Assembly: GCF_002811925.1 (NCBI RefSeq)
Contig: NZ_NPDS01000010.1
Span: forward strand, 124,001 to 188,000
Source of the DNA: Leptospira barantonii
GTDB taxonomy: Bacteria; Spirochaetota; Leptospiria; Leptospirales; Leptospiraceae
Length of the DNA: 64,000 nt
Direction: 5' to 3'
The first letter of the stretch is position 1. Every line of letters begins with the position of its first letter. The notes under the pieces were generated by a model. That model was given only the letters and a program-made list of their open reading frames with translations, was not told where the DNA came from and searched no databases. The translations under genes were made by a program, and so were the position numbers. Below are positions 31,271 to 40,266 of this stretch, one piece after another.

Positions 31271-31934
31271 ATTTTGGATCGATTGAATCGGCGGACCTAG
31301 TCGAGGTTTGATCGTTCTTCTTTTCTTTTTTCGATTTACCGGAACGGATTCGACTGAGTGAAACTGGAGTGATTCCGAGATAAGAAGCGATATGATATTG
31401 AGGAATGACATCCTCTATGTTCGGATGATTCTTCTTTAAAAGTTCGTATCTTTCTTCCGCATTCAAAGCGAGCAGTTCGTATTCTCTTCTGGCCTTTTTC
31501 AAAAAAAGATTTTCCGCGACGATTCTTCCCAAATGTTCCCAAGCGATATGAGTTTCGTATAACTGAGTTAGATGAGAGAAGTTCGCGACGGCGAGTTTAC
31601 AATCGGTGATCGCTCGTATGTTGCAAGTAGAAGGTTGTTTTAAAAGAAGATCAAAATAGGAACCGGTGAATTCTCCCGGGAAGTTGAAACTTTTGATGTA
31701 CTCGGTTCCGTCCGGCGTGAGATAATATTCTCGGAGAACGCCGGAGAATACGAACGCAAACTCGGTAGGAATTTTTCCTTGTCGGATTAAAAAATCTCCG
31801 TAGGAAAGTTCTTTCACGGTGTAGACGAGTTTTGCTTGGGTCCAAACCTCTTTCGGAATCGGAGAGATGGAATTCACCTTTTCATAAATCGTCCACCATT
31901 CCGGACTGTTTTCCACGACTGGATATTCTGCCAC
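31269..31934 (-). CDS. Crp/Fnr family transcription regulator
   Basis: A 221-residue protein with an N-terminal cyclic-nucleotide-binding-like beta roll (LSYGDFLIRQGKIPTEFAFVFSGVLREYY) and a C-terminal winged helix with EDVIPQYHIASYLGITPVSLSRIRSG as the helix-turn-helix. Arg and Glu of the cAMP phosphate-binding cassette are not clearly present, so it may sense something else or respond without cAMP, like many spirochaete and Bacteroidetes members of this group. It has a basic, Ser-rich tail. A 7-4-7 palindrome lies 54 bases upstream of its start. Confidence 0.8.
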   Translation of the reverse strand: MAEYPVVENSPEWWTIYEKVNSISPIPKEVWTQAKLVYTVKELSYGDFLIRQGKIPTEFAFVFSGVLREYYLTPDGTEYIKSFNFPGEFTGSYFDLLLKQPSTCNIRAITDCKLAVANFSHLTQLYETHIAWEHLGRIVAENLFLKKARREYELLALNAEERYELLKKNHPNIEDVIPQYHIASYLGITPVSLSRIRSGKSKKEKKNDQTSTRSADSIDPK

Positions 31935-31987
31935 TCGCAGTAGTGAAATCGATCGTCGAATTTTTGCAAATCATATTGGGTATGATC

Positions 31988-32005
31988 TTGGAAAGAATTT
32001 TCCAA
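31988..32005. promoter_or_regulatory. 18-bp inverted repeat upstream of the Crp/Fnr gene
   Basis: TTGGAAA-GAAT-TTTCCAA is a perfect 7-4-7 inverted repeat, 54 bases before the regulator's ATG. Autoregulation is a natural guess. It differs from the TGTGA-type Crp site. Confidence 0.35.
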
Positions 32006-32045
32006 AAAGAACCGGCCCTTGTTCTCGTTTACGGTCGGGGCCGGT
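32006..32045 (-). terminator. Rho-independent terminator after the hydrolase lipoprotein gene
   Basis: On the minus strand ACCGGCCC (32045-32038) pairs with GGGCCGGT (32018-32011), followed by TTCTTTTT. It lies about 40 bases after the stop of the gene at 32087-33010. Confidence 0.7.
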
Positions 32046-32086
32046 ATAAACATTCAAATTTACGTAAGTGTGGCGTTTGATTCTTT

Positions 32087-33010
32087 TTAACGAATCGATT
32101 TTAAAAATGGAATCATCGCGGCCAAAAATCCTTTCGGATCTTCCGCAAACGGAACGTGACCCGTTTTTAAAAACACGAGTTTGGAGCCTTTGATCTTTTC
32201 GTGAAGTTTGGTTCCGAGCTCGGGAACGATCACCGGATCGCTTTCTCCCCATACGATGAGGGTGGGTGCGGAGATTTTGGAAACTTTTTCCCTGAGGTCG
32301 TGTCTTTCGTCTCCGAAACTTTTCCAGATCGCGGCTCTTATGTTTTTGGAACCTTCCACGGATTTCTTTTCTTCGATTCTATGGAGAATGGATTTTGTGT
32401 AATCGTTTTCCACTTTGATGTAATAGTTCGGAAAGGAATTCCAAGTCGCTCCGGTGAACCAAAGAGTGCTCATTAGTTTTACGAAAATTCTCGACTTAAA
32501 ATCCGGATCGTTTAGACCGCCCGTGTCCACAAGGATCAAACCTTTTACTAAATTCGGTTTTTCTAATGCGAGATTCATGGAAGCGAAACCTCCGAGAGAA
32601 TTTCCCACCAAAACCGCTCCCTGAGGCGCGAGTTTCTCCATAACCTCCGGAAGAACGTTCGCGAATTCCACCGCCGACGCGGAATCGAAAGGAACCGGGG
32701 AATCCGATTTTCCGTGTCCGGGCCAATCGATGCTGATAACTCTATGCAATTCCGCTAATGTAGGAACGATCGCTTCGAAGTCTCTGTGTTCGTGACCCGG
32801 TCCGGCGGAATGAAGAAGCATCAGGGTGTTGTCTCCTTTTCCATGAATCCAATACGCGATGCGGCCCATTCGAGTCGGAATAAAACCCGTGGGTTTTTCC
32901 TCGCTTTGAGTTTTCGGTTCTTCGATTACGGTTTGCATTTCCTGTCCTCCCGAACATGCGACGATCCATCCGATGTACAATACGGTTAAGATGCGGGTAC
33001 AATTTTTCAT
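32087..33010 (-). CDS. Alpha/beta-hydrolase lipoprotein
   Basis: A 307-residue protein with leader ending in the lipobox IVAC (cysteine 19) then SGGQEM, a short linker, and an alpha/beta hydrolase domain. Motifs: LLHSAGPGHEHRDFEA, SIDWPGHGKSD, nucleophile elbow VGNSLGGFAS, acid in VWGESDPVIV, and histidine in TGHVPFAEDP. It is a lipid-anchored esterase or related hydrolase in the periplasm or on the outer membrane. An 18-bp inverted repeat lies between its start and the ECF41 sigma gene upstream. Confidence 0.8.
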   Translation of the reverse strand: MKNCTRILTVLYIGWIVACSGGQEMQTVIEEPKTQSEEKPTGFIPTRMGRIAYWIHGKGDNTLMLLHSAGPGHEHRDFEAIVPTLAELHRVISIDWPGHGKSDSPVPFDSASAVEFANVLPEVMEKLAPQGAVLVGNSLGGFASMNLALEKPNLVKGLILVDTGGLNDPDFKSRIFVKLMSTLWFTGATWNSFPNYYIKVENDYTKSILHRIEEKKSVEGSKNIRAAIWKSFGDERHDLREKVSKISAPTLIVWGESDPVIVPELGTKLHEKIKGSKLVFLKTGHVPFAEDPKGFLAAMIPFLKSIR

Positions 33011-33075
33011 AACCAGAGTTTGTATTAGAGAACAGAAAATGTCAATACTGCGAGCCTTCTTCGCACCGAGAATGC

Positions 33076-33093
33076 GATTATCCTATGATAATC
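33076..33093. promoter_or_regulatory. 18-bp inverted repeat between the ECF41 gene and the hydrolase gene
   Basis: GATTATC-CTAT-GATAATC is a perfect 7-4-7 inverted repeat, immediately after the sigma gene's stop and 66 bases before the hydrolase start. No T-run follows in either direction, so an operator is likelier than a terminator. Confidence 0.35.
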
Positions 33094-34091
33094 TACTTTT
33101 TACGGGTGATCGCCCAGTGAACCAATTTAAAAAGAGGTTTGGTCCAAACGGGAGGAGTCGGGTTTTGAATCGAAGACTTAGGAAACAAAAGAAAGAATTC
33201 CAAAGGAACGATGATCTTTTTGTCCAAGAGTTCCTGTTTGTTTCGATAAGCCTGGAGTTTATCGTCGTTTAACATCGTATAGATGGAATTGATTCCGTTC
33301 TCGTCCATCAAGAAACTTCTGAGATAAATCGGCTTGTTATCCTTGTAAACAAGAAGACTTTCGGCTCCGTTGCTTTCGGTAAAGTAAAATTCCGTATCTG
33401 TAAAGATCGGATTTCTGGAAGTCCTAATGAGAAACGCCGCCACTCTTTCTTTTCCGAGAAGGGGAATTCTCGCGGCATGAACCTTACCCCCGCCATCCGA
33501 CCAAAGAACGATTTCCTCTTTGAAAAATGGAAGAAGAAGTTCCGGTTGTCCTTTGGCCGAAGCCAATAAGAAGTTATGAAGTAGTTTTCTTTTCGCTTCC
33601 TTATCGGGAGAATATTTTTTTCTTCCGGACTTGAGCGCGTCCTTGGCTCTTTTGAGAGTTTGTCTACAATTCTCCTGCGTTTTTCCGATCGCTTCCGAAA
33701 TGATTTTGTAATCCAGATCGAAAGATTCCCGAAGAATAAAAACCGCTCTTTCTATCGGATTCAATTTTTCTAATAGATGGAGGAAGGCCAGATCCAAGGT
33801 TTCCGGATCCGGCTCTTCCATTTCCGGCGAAGTGGGAATCGGTTCGGGCAACCAAGGCCCGATGTACGTTTCGCGTTTATTCTTCACCTTACGAAGAGTG
33901 TCCAAGGACAGACGCGTTGCAATCGTGGATAAGAACGCTTTCGGCGATCGGATTTCCGTGGAGACGGATTTCTCCCAGCGAAGAAAGGATTCTTGAACGA
34001 TGTCTTCCGCGTCGTTTACGCTTCCGGTCATACGATACGCGATTCCGAAAACGAGAGACTTGTGTTCTAAAAATTGCCCGAGTCTGTCCAA
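33093..34091 (-). CDS. ECF41-type sigma factor with C-terminal SnoaL-like domain
   Basis: A 332-residue sigma factor. Regions 2 and 4 occupy residues 1-165 (YRMTGSVNDAEDIVQESFLRWEK, LNPIERAVFILRESFDLDYKIISEAIGKTQENCRQTLKRA). The extra C-terminal domain carries WSDGGGKVHAARIPLLG and the MLNDDKL segment; DGGGK and an NPDKL-like motif mark the ECF41 group, in which this fused domain both inhibits and supports activity, with no separate anti-sigma. The upstream gene, two bases away, encodes an FAD oxidoreductase, the class of partner usually found beside ECF41 genes. Confidence 0.88.
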   Translation of the reverse strand: MDRLGQFLEHKSLVFGIAYRMTGSVNDAEDIVQESFLRWEKSVSTEIRSPKAFLSTIATRLSLDTLRKVKNKRETYIGPWLPEPIPTSPEMEEPDPETLDLAFLHLLEKLNPIERAVFILRESFDLDYKIISEAIGKTQENCRQTLKRAKDALKSGRKKYSPDKEAKRKLLHNFLLASAKGQPELLLPFFKEEIVLWSDGGGKVHAARIPLLGKERVAAFLIRTSRNPIFTDTEFYFTESNGAESLLVYKDNKPIYLRSFLMDENGINSIYTMLNDDKLQAYRNKQELLDKKIIVPLEFFLLFPKSSIQNPTPPVWTKPLFKLVHWAITRKK

Positions 34092-34093
34092 GA

Positions 34094-35287
34094 TTATTTC
34101 TCCGTTTCCGCCGCGAGGGTTCCGCTTGCGAATTCTTCCTTGTTTTCAGGAAAGGATTTCCAGAAATAAAAATCGAACGATTTTTCAAATCGAAAGGAGA
34201 GGATCGTAAATTTACAAATCAGTTCCTTGATCCACTTCGCACTTTTTGCGGTCCAGATTTTATTCGTGGGGGAATCGTCCGGGTTTGATTCTTGAATGAC
34301 CCCGTCCTCTCTTCCAAGACTTACGTTTCTTCCGAGATACGCCAGGGAGAATGGGATTTTTCCTTTTTTAGAATCGATTCCGAGTTTGTGGGAAAGTCTT
34401 TCCGCCGCATAAACTCCCATAGGAAGCGCGGTTGCACAAGCCATTCTCAGATGATCGTAACCGCTTGAGACAACTTGAACGCAGTCGCCCGCGCCGATGA
34501 TTTCGGGGTGGTCTTCCACTTCCAGGAATTGATTTACGTAAACCTGCCCGATCGGATTGGTTCTTAAACCCGAAGCGCCTCCGACCTTGGACGCGGCTAA
34601 ACCGTTCGCCAATATACAGAAGTCGTGGCCGATTTCTCCTCCGTTCGCTGTGAGAAGTTTTTTATCCGCGTATTTTATAATTTTCGTATTTTCTAATATT
34701 CTAACATTGTTATCGGAGAAAAATCCGATCATTTTGTTTTTGCCATCGTCCGAAAAACCTTTCCCGAACGCGTTCGAGTCCACTAAGGTTACGATCGACT
34801 TCGGAAATACTTTGGAAAGCTCCGCGGCTGTTTCGATTCCGCTCAGGCCCGCTCCGAGAACCGTGATTCTTGCGGATTCGTTTTGTTTGATTCTTTCGTG
34901 CATTGTAGCGCACGCTTCCACGTCCGAAACTCCAACGTAAGAATCTCCGCTTGTTTCGACTTTGGATCCGTGAACCCCCAACGAATAAATCAAATGATCG
35001 TAACCGAGTTCCGATCCGTTTTCTAAAACGACCCGTTTCGATTCCGGTTCGATTTTCGCGATTCTTTCGATCACGAGTTTTACTTTTTTATGCAATAAGG
35101 ATCTTACCGAATAGGTTCTTTTGAGAGTTCCCGCGAGCAGTTGGTGATTGCGGATTCTTTCCTGAAATTGTTCCTGAGCGGTGACTAAAACGATCTCTAA
35201 CGGAAGTTTTTTTCTGACAAGACGATTGGCCGCGACGATTCCCGCGTAACCTCCGCCTGCGATCAAAACTGTTTTACCTTGTGACAT
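34094..35287 (-). CDS. NDH-2-like FAD/NAD(P)H oxidoreductase
   Basis: A 397-residue flavoprotein with the FAD Rossmann motif VLIAGGGYAGIVAANRL at the start, a second dinucleotide motif VLGAGLSGIETAAEL near residue 160, and the FAD-ribityl site IIGAGDCVQ near 290. This is the type II NADH dehydrogenase/AIF-like group. No C-terminal amphipathic helix is clear, so quinone reduction is not assured. GGAGGC before the ATG at 35287 decides the start over one 111 bases upstream. It lies in an operon with the ECF41 sigma factor and is divergent from the peroxidase gene. Confidence 0.8.
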   Translation of the reverse strand: MSQGKTVLIAGGGYAGIVAANRLVRKKLPLEIVLVTAQEQFQERIRNHQLLAGTLKRTYSVRSLLHKKVKLVIERIAKIEPESKRVVLENGSELGYDHLIYSLGVHGSKVETSGDSYVGVSDVEACATMHERIKQNESARITVLGAGLSGIETAAELSKVFPKSIVTLVDSNAFGKGFSDDGKNKMIGFFSDNNVRILENTKIIKYADKKLLTANGGEIGHDFCILANGLAASKVGGASGLRTNPIGQVYVNQFLEVEDHPEIIGAGDCVQVVSSGYDHLRMACATALPMGVYAAERLSHKLGIDSKKGKIPFSLAYLGRNVSLGREDGVIQESNPDDSPTNKIWTAKSAKWIKELICKFTILSFRFEKSFDFYFWKSFPENKEEFASGTLAAETEK

Positions 35288-35434
35288 GTTTGCCTCCCTG
35301 TCTGTAAGGAAGACGCGGCTGGGAATTTTCCCGTGACAGAAACTCGTAAATTTTTTCTTTCTTGAAACCCACTTCGAATCGGCGGGGTAACTCAGCATCC
35401 ACCTCTCTATGGATCGGTGTCTATGAATATGTAA

Positions 35435-35449
35435 TTAGAATTGTTCTAA
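35435..35449. promoter_or_regulatory. PerR-like operator
   Basis: TTAGAATTGTTCTAA is an inverted repeat (TTAGAA-TTG-TTCTAA) close to the Per box TTATAATNATTATAA. It lies 55 bases upstream of the peroxidase ATG and 148 bases from the divergent flavoprotein ATG. In pathogenic Leptospira PerR represses a cytochrome c peroxidase gene, which supports the assignment. Confidence 0.6.
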
Positions 35450-35503
35450 ATTCGAATTGACAGAAGAGCCCGTCGTTCGAACCATTGACCCAGGATGGTC
35501 CAC

Positions 35504-36454
35504 ATGTTTAGGATTTTGTCCATTTTGTTTCTCATCTCTCTCCTTGTAGCCTTCGGCGCTTGCAAGGAACCCGTTCAAAAAACGGAACTGGAAGGTTTCG
35601 TAGTAAAAAACGTAATTCATCCCAACAACAATCCTTACAATAAGGACAAGGTGGAATTGGGAAAACTTCTCTATTTTGATAAGCGACTTTCTCTCAAAGG
35701 AGATACGAACTGCGCCATCTGTCATTCCGTGGAAATTCAAAACTCGGAAAAAAATTCAGCGCCGAGAAACAAGATCCACAATTCTCCGGCCCCATCTTTG
35801 ACGAACGTAGGTTTGTATAAGGACGTATTCTCCGATCCTCAAGCGAACGATCTCGAAGATATCGTAAAGGAAAGAGTTCACACCGCGGTGATGTTGAAGG
35901 ACGAAAAGACGATCGTCGCAAGACTCAATCAGGTTCCCGAGTACAGAGAACTTTTCGAGAAGTCCTTCGGATCTCCCGGCATCACGATGGACCGAATCGT
36001 TAAGGCGATCTCCGCGTTCGAAAGAACGATCGTATCCAAGAATTCCAAATTCGATCGTTATGTGATGGGGGAAGAATCAGCGCTTTCACCCGCGCAGAAA
36101 CGCGGCCTGGACGTTTTTATGAACAAGGCAAAATGTTCTCAATGTCATAAAGGCCCGAATTTTTCGGATTCGGAAAAACACACCACGGGTTTGAGCGGAA
36201 TCGAACAAAAGATAAGAACCCCGAGCTTACGCGACGTGAGTAAGAAGAATGAATTCATGCACAACGGAAAGTTTACGAAATTAGAAGACGTCGTAGATCA
36301 TTTCGTAAAAGGCGGTTCCAGAGGTTCCATCGAAGATCCTCTTTTGAAACCTTCCACGATTACGGAAGTGGAAAAGAAGGATCTGATCGAGTTTTTGAAA
36401 TCTCTGGAAGGGGAATCTCATCCATTAGAAATGCCTAAAATTCCAAAGGCATAA
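35504..36454 (+). CDS. Di-haem cytochrome c peroxidase (CCP/MauG family)
   Basis: A 316-residue exported peroxidase that reduces hydrogen peroxide with electrons from cytochromes. Leader to a lipobox VAFGAC (cysteine 20), first haem site CAICH at residues 70-74, second haem site CSQCHKG near residue 213, and TPSLRDV with MHNGKF near the second-haem region. It needs the Ccm system, part of which is in this window. The ATG at 35504 is preferred; one three codons upstream is in frame. A PerR-like box lies in front, indicating induction by peroxide. Confidence 0.9.
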   Translation: MFRILSILFLISLLVAFGACKEPVQKTELEGFVVKNVIHPNNNPYNKDKVELGKLLYFDKRLSLKGDTNCAICHSVEIQNSEKNSAPRNKIHNSPAPSLTNVGLYKDVFSDPQANDLEDIVKERVHTAVMLKDEKTIVARLNQVPEYRELFEKSFGSPGITMDRIVKAISAFERTIVSKNSKFDRYVMGEESALSPAQKRGLDVFMNKAKCSQCHKGPNFSDSEKHTTGLSGIEQKIRTPSLRDVSKKNEFMHNGKFTKLEDVVDHFVKGGSRGSIEDPLLKPSTITEVEKKDLIEFLKSLEGESHPLEMPKIPKA

Positions 36455-36471
36455 TATAGGAGACTCGTTTC

Positions 36472-36900
36472 TCAACTTCCCGAATCTATTTTTTCCAAAA
36501 GCGCGATCAGGATTCTTCTTTCTTCAAAGGTCGTATGTTTATAGATCCTCGTGAACATTTTTCTGGAGGAGCGAACCACCGCGGATCTCGCGGCCTTTCC
36601 TTTTTCCGTTAAGACGATTTCCGAAATCCTAGAATCCTGTACATTCTTAAAACGTTCCACGTAACCGTTGGCGACCAATCGTTTGACGATTTGTGTGACC
36701 GTGGATCGATCCCTAAAAACTTTTTTCGAGATGGAAGTCATCGACTCCGGAATTTTATTTCGTAAGGCGCAGAGAACGGCTCCTTGTGTAGGGCTTATAT
36801 CCTTATACCCTTCTTTTTCATAACTCAAAGAAAGGCTGAAGAAGATTCTTTCCGAGATTCCGGAGAGTAAGTGTACGATCTTTTCGGGTTGCGCGCTCAT
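36472..36900 (-). CDS. MarR family regulator
   Basis: A 142-residue winged-helix protein: GAVLCALRNKIPESMTSISKKVFRDRSTVTQIVKRLVANGYVERFKN holds the recognition helix and the start of the wing, followed by the conserved D.R...I.LTEKGK pattern (DSRISEIVLTEKGKAARS). MarR proteins bind palindromes as dimers and release DNA on binding phenolic ligands or oxidation. An inverted repeat 20 bases before its start is a likely autoregulatory site and could also control the divergent hotdog gene. It is convergent with the peroxidase gene, 17 bases away. Confidence 0.88.
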   Translation of the reverse strand: MSAQPEKIVHLLSGISERIFFSLSLSYEKEGYKDISPTQGAVLCALRNKIPESMTSISKKVFRDRSTVTQIVKRLVANGYVERFKNVQDSRISEIVLTEKGKAARSAVVRSSRKMFTRIYKHTTFEERRILIALLEKIDSGS

Positions 36901-36919
36901 ACAACACGGCTCCTAAAAA

Positions 36920-36937
36920 TGCTTTGTACCAAAAGCA
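36920..36937. promoter_or_regulatory. Inverted repeat in front of the MarR gene
   Basis: TGCTTT-GTACCA-AAAGCA lies 20 bases upstream of the marR-type ATG, in the 110-base gap shared with the divergent hotdog gene. Position and symmetry fit a MarR dimer site. Confidence 0.4.
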
Positions 36938-37010
36938 AATACCGACATCGGAGATTCTTCTTCGAATCAAATACGTTGACCGATCCCGATCGAGTTATAG
37001 ACAAATATTT

Positions 37011-37802
37011 ATGAAACAAACTTCATCCATTTCTAACTTTGAAAGTATTGAGATCAACGAAAAATACAACGGGCCTCCCAAGAGCGGAAACGGGGGATAC
37101 GTCGCGGGTATTACGGCCAATCGAATCGAGAACAACGCGGTTGTTATCAAAATTAGGGCGCCGGCTCCGTTGAACGAAACCTTGTATTATTCTCGGGACC
37201 CGAGCGGAAGCGGAATTAAATTATTGAGTAAGGGAACGAACTCGGTCATCGCGGACGCAAAGGAAGATTCAGAATTTTATATGGATGTTCCAGAGTTGAA
37301 TTCTTCGTCGTTGGAAGGAATTCAAAATCCGGAACAGGAATACCTGGGTTTTCACAAACATCCGTTTCCAACCTGTTTCGTATGCGGTCCGAATCGGAAT
37401 CACAAGGACGGGATGAGAATTTTTCCCGCGAAGATATCGGATCAGGTCGGGTTTACACATCTGCACGGCGCGTTTTGGAATCCTTGGAAGGATTTGAGCG
37501 GAACGGACGGAAAGATTCGCGATGAGATCGTATGGGCCGCTCTGGATTGTCCCGGAGGTTTCGCGGCTTCTTATGTGGAACCGACCTTGATCGTATTGGT
37601 AAAATTGCGGGGACGACTTTTGGAAAGTATATTTCCCGAAGTTCCGTACGCGATTCAAGCCTGGGAGATCGGAAGGAATCGCAGACAAAGAATCGCCGGA
37701 ACGGCGATCTACAGAATCGACGACCGCAAATGTGTGGCGTATTCGGAAGCATTGTGGATGGTTCCCGGAAACTGGAATCCGGACAATCAAAAAGAATTAT
37801 AA
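37011..37802 (+). CDS. Double-hotdog protein, thioesterase-like
   Basis: A 263-residue protein I can only place by shape. The first half begins with YNGPPKSGNGGYVAGI, a pattern seen at the start of acyl-CoA thioesterase hotdog domains. The second begins with HPFPTCFVCGPNRNHKDGMRIFP and includes EIVWAALDCPGGFAA, again a hotdog-type helix. A cytosolic acyl-CoA hydrolase or acyl-binding role is likely. I chose the ATG 87 bases inside a longer open frame because the leader before it shows no conservation. It is divergent from the MarR gene and followed by a methyltransferase gene 37 bases on. Confidence 0.55.
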   Translation: MKQTSSISNFESIEINEKYNGPPKSGNGGYVAGITANRIENNAVVIKIRAPAPLNETLYYSRDPSGSGIKLLSKGTNSVIADAKEDSEFYMDVPELNSSSLEGIQNPEQEYLGFHKHPFPTCFVCGPNRNHKDGMRIFPAKISDQVGFTHLHGAFWNPWKDLSGTDGKIRDEIVWAALDCPGGFAASYVEPTLIVLVKLRGRLLESIFPEVPYAIQAWEIGRNRRQRIAGTAIYRIDDRKCVAYSEALWMVPGNWNPDNQKEL

Positions 37803-37839
37803 AAATTGAATATAATCAAAATCAAACGAGGGACTGATC

Positions 37840-38472
37840 ATGTGTGTCCAAAAAACGCCTACCTTGAGCTTAGTAAACGCTTACTTTTTTCAAACCATGC
37901 AGGGATATTTACATTACAAATACCGGAGCATCAAAAGAAAACTTTTTGAAAACTTACCGGATAAGATCGTAGAGTTGGGTCCGGGAGTTGGTTCCAACCT
38001 GAGATACTTCAAACCCGGTACAACTTTATTGGCCGTAGAACCGAACGCAGGAATGCATTCTCTTTTGAAAAAGAATTCGGAGAAGTATTCCGTCAAAATC
38101 GAACTGGTAAACCTATCCGCGGAAAAACTTCCGTTTGCGGATTCTTCCGTGGACGCAGTGGTTTGCAGTTTGGTTCTTTGCACCGTTGAAAAACCGGATC
38201 AAGTTTTGAAAGAAATCAAACGTGTTTTGAAAGCGGGAGGAAAGTTCGTTTTTTTGGAACACGTTGCGGCGGAGCACGGATCCTGGATAGAATGGATTCA
38301 AAAGATCGTCTTTAAACCTTGGCTTTGGTTTTTTGAGGGATGTCGTCTGAACCGAGATACGTATCAAACTCTGCAGAACGCGGAGTTTTCGAATTTGAAA
38401 ATCGAAAGGAGTTCGCTCTCTACGATTTTTTTACCGATCCGACCCCATATATACGGGATTGCGACTAAGTAA
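37840..38472 (+). CDS. Class I SAM-dependent methyltransferase
   Basis: A 210-residue methyltransferase. The SAM motif I is VELGPGVGSNLRYF (residues 44-57), followed by LLAVEPNAGM (acidic loop), LPFADSSVDAVVCSLVLCTV (motif II/III) and LKEIKRVLKAGGKFVFLEHV. The pattern is like METTL7/UbiE-type enzymes acting on small or lipophilic molecules. The substrate is not deducible. It probably shares a transcript with the hotdog gene upstream and is convergent with the TolC-like gene, nine bases away. Confidence 0.85.
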   Translation: MCVQKTPTLSLVNAYFFQTMQGYLHYKYRSIKRKLFENLPDKIVELGPGVGSNLRYFKPGTTLLAVEPNAGMHSLLKKNSEKYSVKIELVNLSAEKLPFADSSVDAVVCSLVLCTVEKPDQVLKEIKRVLKAGGKFVFLEHVAAEHGSWIEWIQKIVFKPWLWFFEGCRLNRDTYQTLQNAEFSNLKIERSSLSTIFLPIRPHIYGIATK

Positions 38473-38481
38473 TAAAGAAAT

Positions 38482-40176
38482 TTATTTTTGTTCGGAAGTG
38501 TTCGAGGCGGATGCCGCGCTTTGAAGCAGTGCGGGGTCCGCCATCTTCATCAAACGATCGATGATATCGTTTACGTTGACGCCGAATTTTTCGAAGATAT
38601 GATTCTTAGCGAGTTCGTAACGAAGAATGTCGATGTTCAACTGAATCTTGGATTGAGTCACTTGGAGTTCGGATTGAATCACGTTGTCCAAAGCGGCCTT
38701 AACTGCGACCGCCGTGAATCTACCCTGACGAAAACGTTCGGAAAGACCCCTGTAGTATTTACTTGCTTCTTCCCTTCTCTTTTTTGCGCCTTCAAAAAGA
38801 TCCTTATCCGCGACAATGGCCGCATAACGGTTCGACAATTCTTCTTTGATGCTCAGTTTGAGTTCGGCTTCTTTCTTTTCTAAATTCTCCACATCCAATT
38901 TGGCGTTTCGAATATCGGCCTTGATTCCCTTGTCCCAAAGAGGATAAGAAAATTGGAATGCGGCGTAAGCTTCCGGATATTTAAAGGAAGCGATTCCTCG
39001 GTTCGTATCGGAAATGTTCTGTTGAGGAGAAACGATGTTCTGACCTCTCGTGGAATAAGCTCCCGATACTTTCAACGAAGGCATGTCTTCGGCTTCTTTG
39101 ATTCTCAGATTGAGTTCTGCGATTTCCCTTTGTTTGCGAAGATTCTTCAGATCGGTTCTATGATCCAAAGCGAATAGATAATCCTTTTCCACTTCGAAGT
39201 CCGCAGGAACCTCTTCTTGAAGATCGGTAACACCTTCGATTTTGGAAGTTGGATCCGCGTTTAAAATACGAATCAGGTTTCTTTCCGCTTCCTTACGGGA
39301 AACCTTCGCCTTTTCCAAGTTCCCCGCGGTTTGGGAAAGAATGGAACTCCAAAGATTCACTTCAAAATTTTCTGAAAGACCGAGGTTGCGTTTTCTTGCG
39401 GTAAGGTCGCGGATGTTTTTTGTGTTGGATTGCAATTCTTCCAAGGTTTTCACGTTGGAATCGTAGATATTCAAACTCCAGTATTGAACGAGGGTTTGAA
39501 CCACGAGTTGGGAAAGAGTATAGATCAATTCTTCCCTTTTGATAACCGTATTTTGTCTGATGATTGCGTCTTTGTCTTTCTGAGTTTTCCCAAAGCTATA
39601 TTTGAGAAGTTCCTGGCTTAAAGTGATCGTAAGCGCACTTGTGTACTGCGGAGGAATCGCAAGAAAAGTCAGGTTTGACGGAGTGGTTTGCGGGTTTTCA
39701 AACGCGCTTGTATCGAAACGGGTAGTGCTTGCTTCGAACTTTGCGTAGGTTCCGGTTCTGAAATTCTTTTCAACACCGACGCTGAGTTTGTCCTGACTTT
39801 GTTTTTGTCCGGCAAAGACGTTGTTTCGGTTGTTGGGAAGATTCGTTTTAAAGACCGTGATCCCGCCTATGAGATTCCAAGTGAACTGAGACTCGTTTTT
39901 GAGTTCCGTTCCGTCGGCTTTTACGTATTCCATCTTTGCGTTTTGGATCGTGATGTTTTTTTCGAGGACGTGATTGACCGCTTCACGAAGAGTTAAACGC
40001 AGTACCCTTCTCGAATCGCTTAGGTTCCCTTCGGAAGATTTTTTTTCCTCTTCCAAAACGGCCTCTTCCGGTAAAATGTCCTCACCGATTATAGGTTGCG
40101 TTGCTACAAAAAGGATGGTTCCGAAAATGAGAAGATTTCTGAATTTTCCGCGAGTCCTTTCCTTTTTGAGATCCAT
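38482..40176 (-). CDS. TolC-family outer-membrane efflux protein
   Basis: A 564-residue outer-membrane factor: signal peptide ([17 protein letters not shown], residues 14-30), then two similar halves of long helices ([23 protein letters not shown] at 58-80 and [36 protein letters not shown] at about 335-370). It would trimerise into an export duct for an inner-membrane pump; no pump or adaptor gene is adjacent. The C-terminus has a short Ser/Ala tail. Confidence 0.88.
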   Translation of the reverse strand: MDLKKERTRGKFRNLLIFGTILFVATQPIIGEDILPEEAVLEEEKKSSEGNLSDSRRVLRLTLREAVNHVLEKNITIQNAKMEYVKADGTELKNESQFTWNLIGGITVFKTNLPNNRNNVFAGQKQSQDKLSVGVEKNFRTGTYAKFEASTTRFDTSAFENPQTTPSNLTFLAIPPQYTSALTITLSQELLKYSFGKTQKDKDAIIRQNTVIKREELIYTLSQLVVQTLVQYWSLNIYDSNVKTLEELQSNTKNIRDLTARKRNLGLSENFEVNLWSSILSQTAGNLEKAKVSRKEAERNLIRILNADPTSKIEGVTDLQEEVPADFEVEKDYLFALDHRTDLKNLRKQREIAELNLRIKEAEDMPSLKVSGAYSTRGQNIVSPQQNISDTNRGIASFKYPEAYAAFQFSYPLWDKGIKADIRNAKLDVENLEKKEAELKLSIKEELSNRYAAIVADKDLFEGAKKRREEASKYYRGLSERFRQGRFTAVAVKAALDNVIQSELQVTQSKIQLNIDILRYELAKNHIFEKFGVNVNDIIDRLMKMADPALLQSAASASNTSEQK

Positions 40177-40266
40177 GTAAGTGCCTACTTAATGGACATG
40201 GTTGAATGCAGGAAGTTTTTTACAAATCGAAAAATGAATTTTACGGGTCTAAAAGAGAACAATTCA

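Noticed and set aside
34094..35398. Longer flavoprotein start with 37 extra residues
   Set aside because: The leader is charged and unconserved, and the GGAGGC site fits only the start at 35287.
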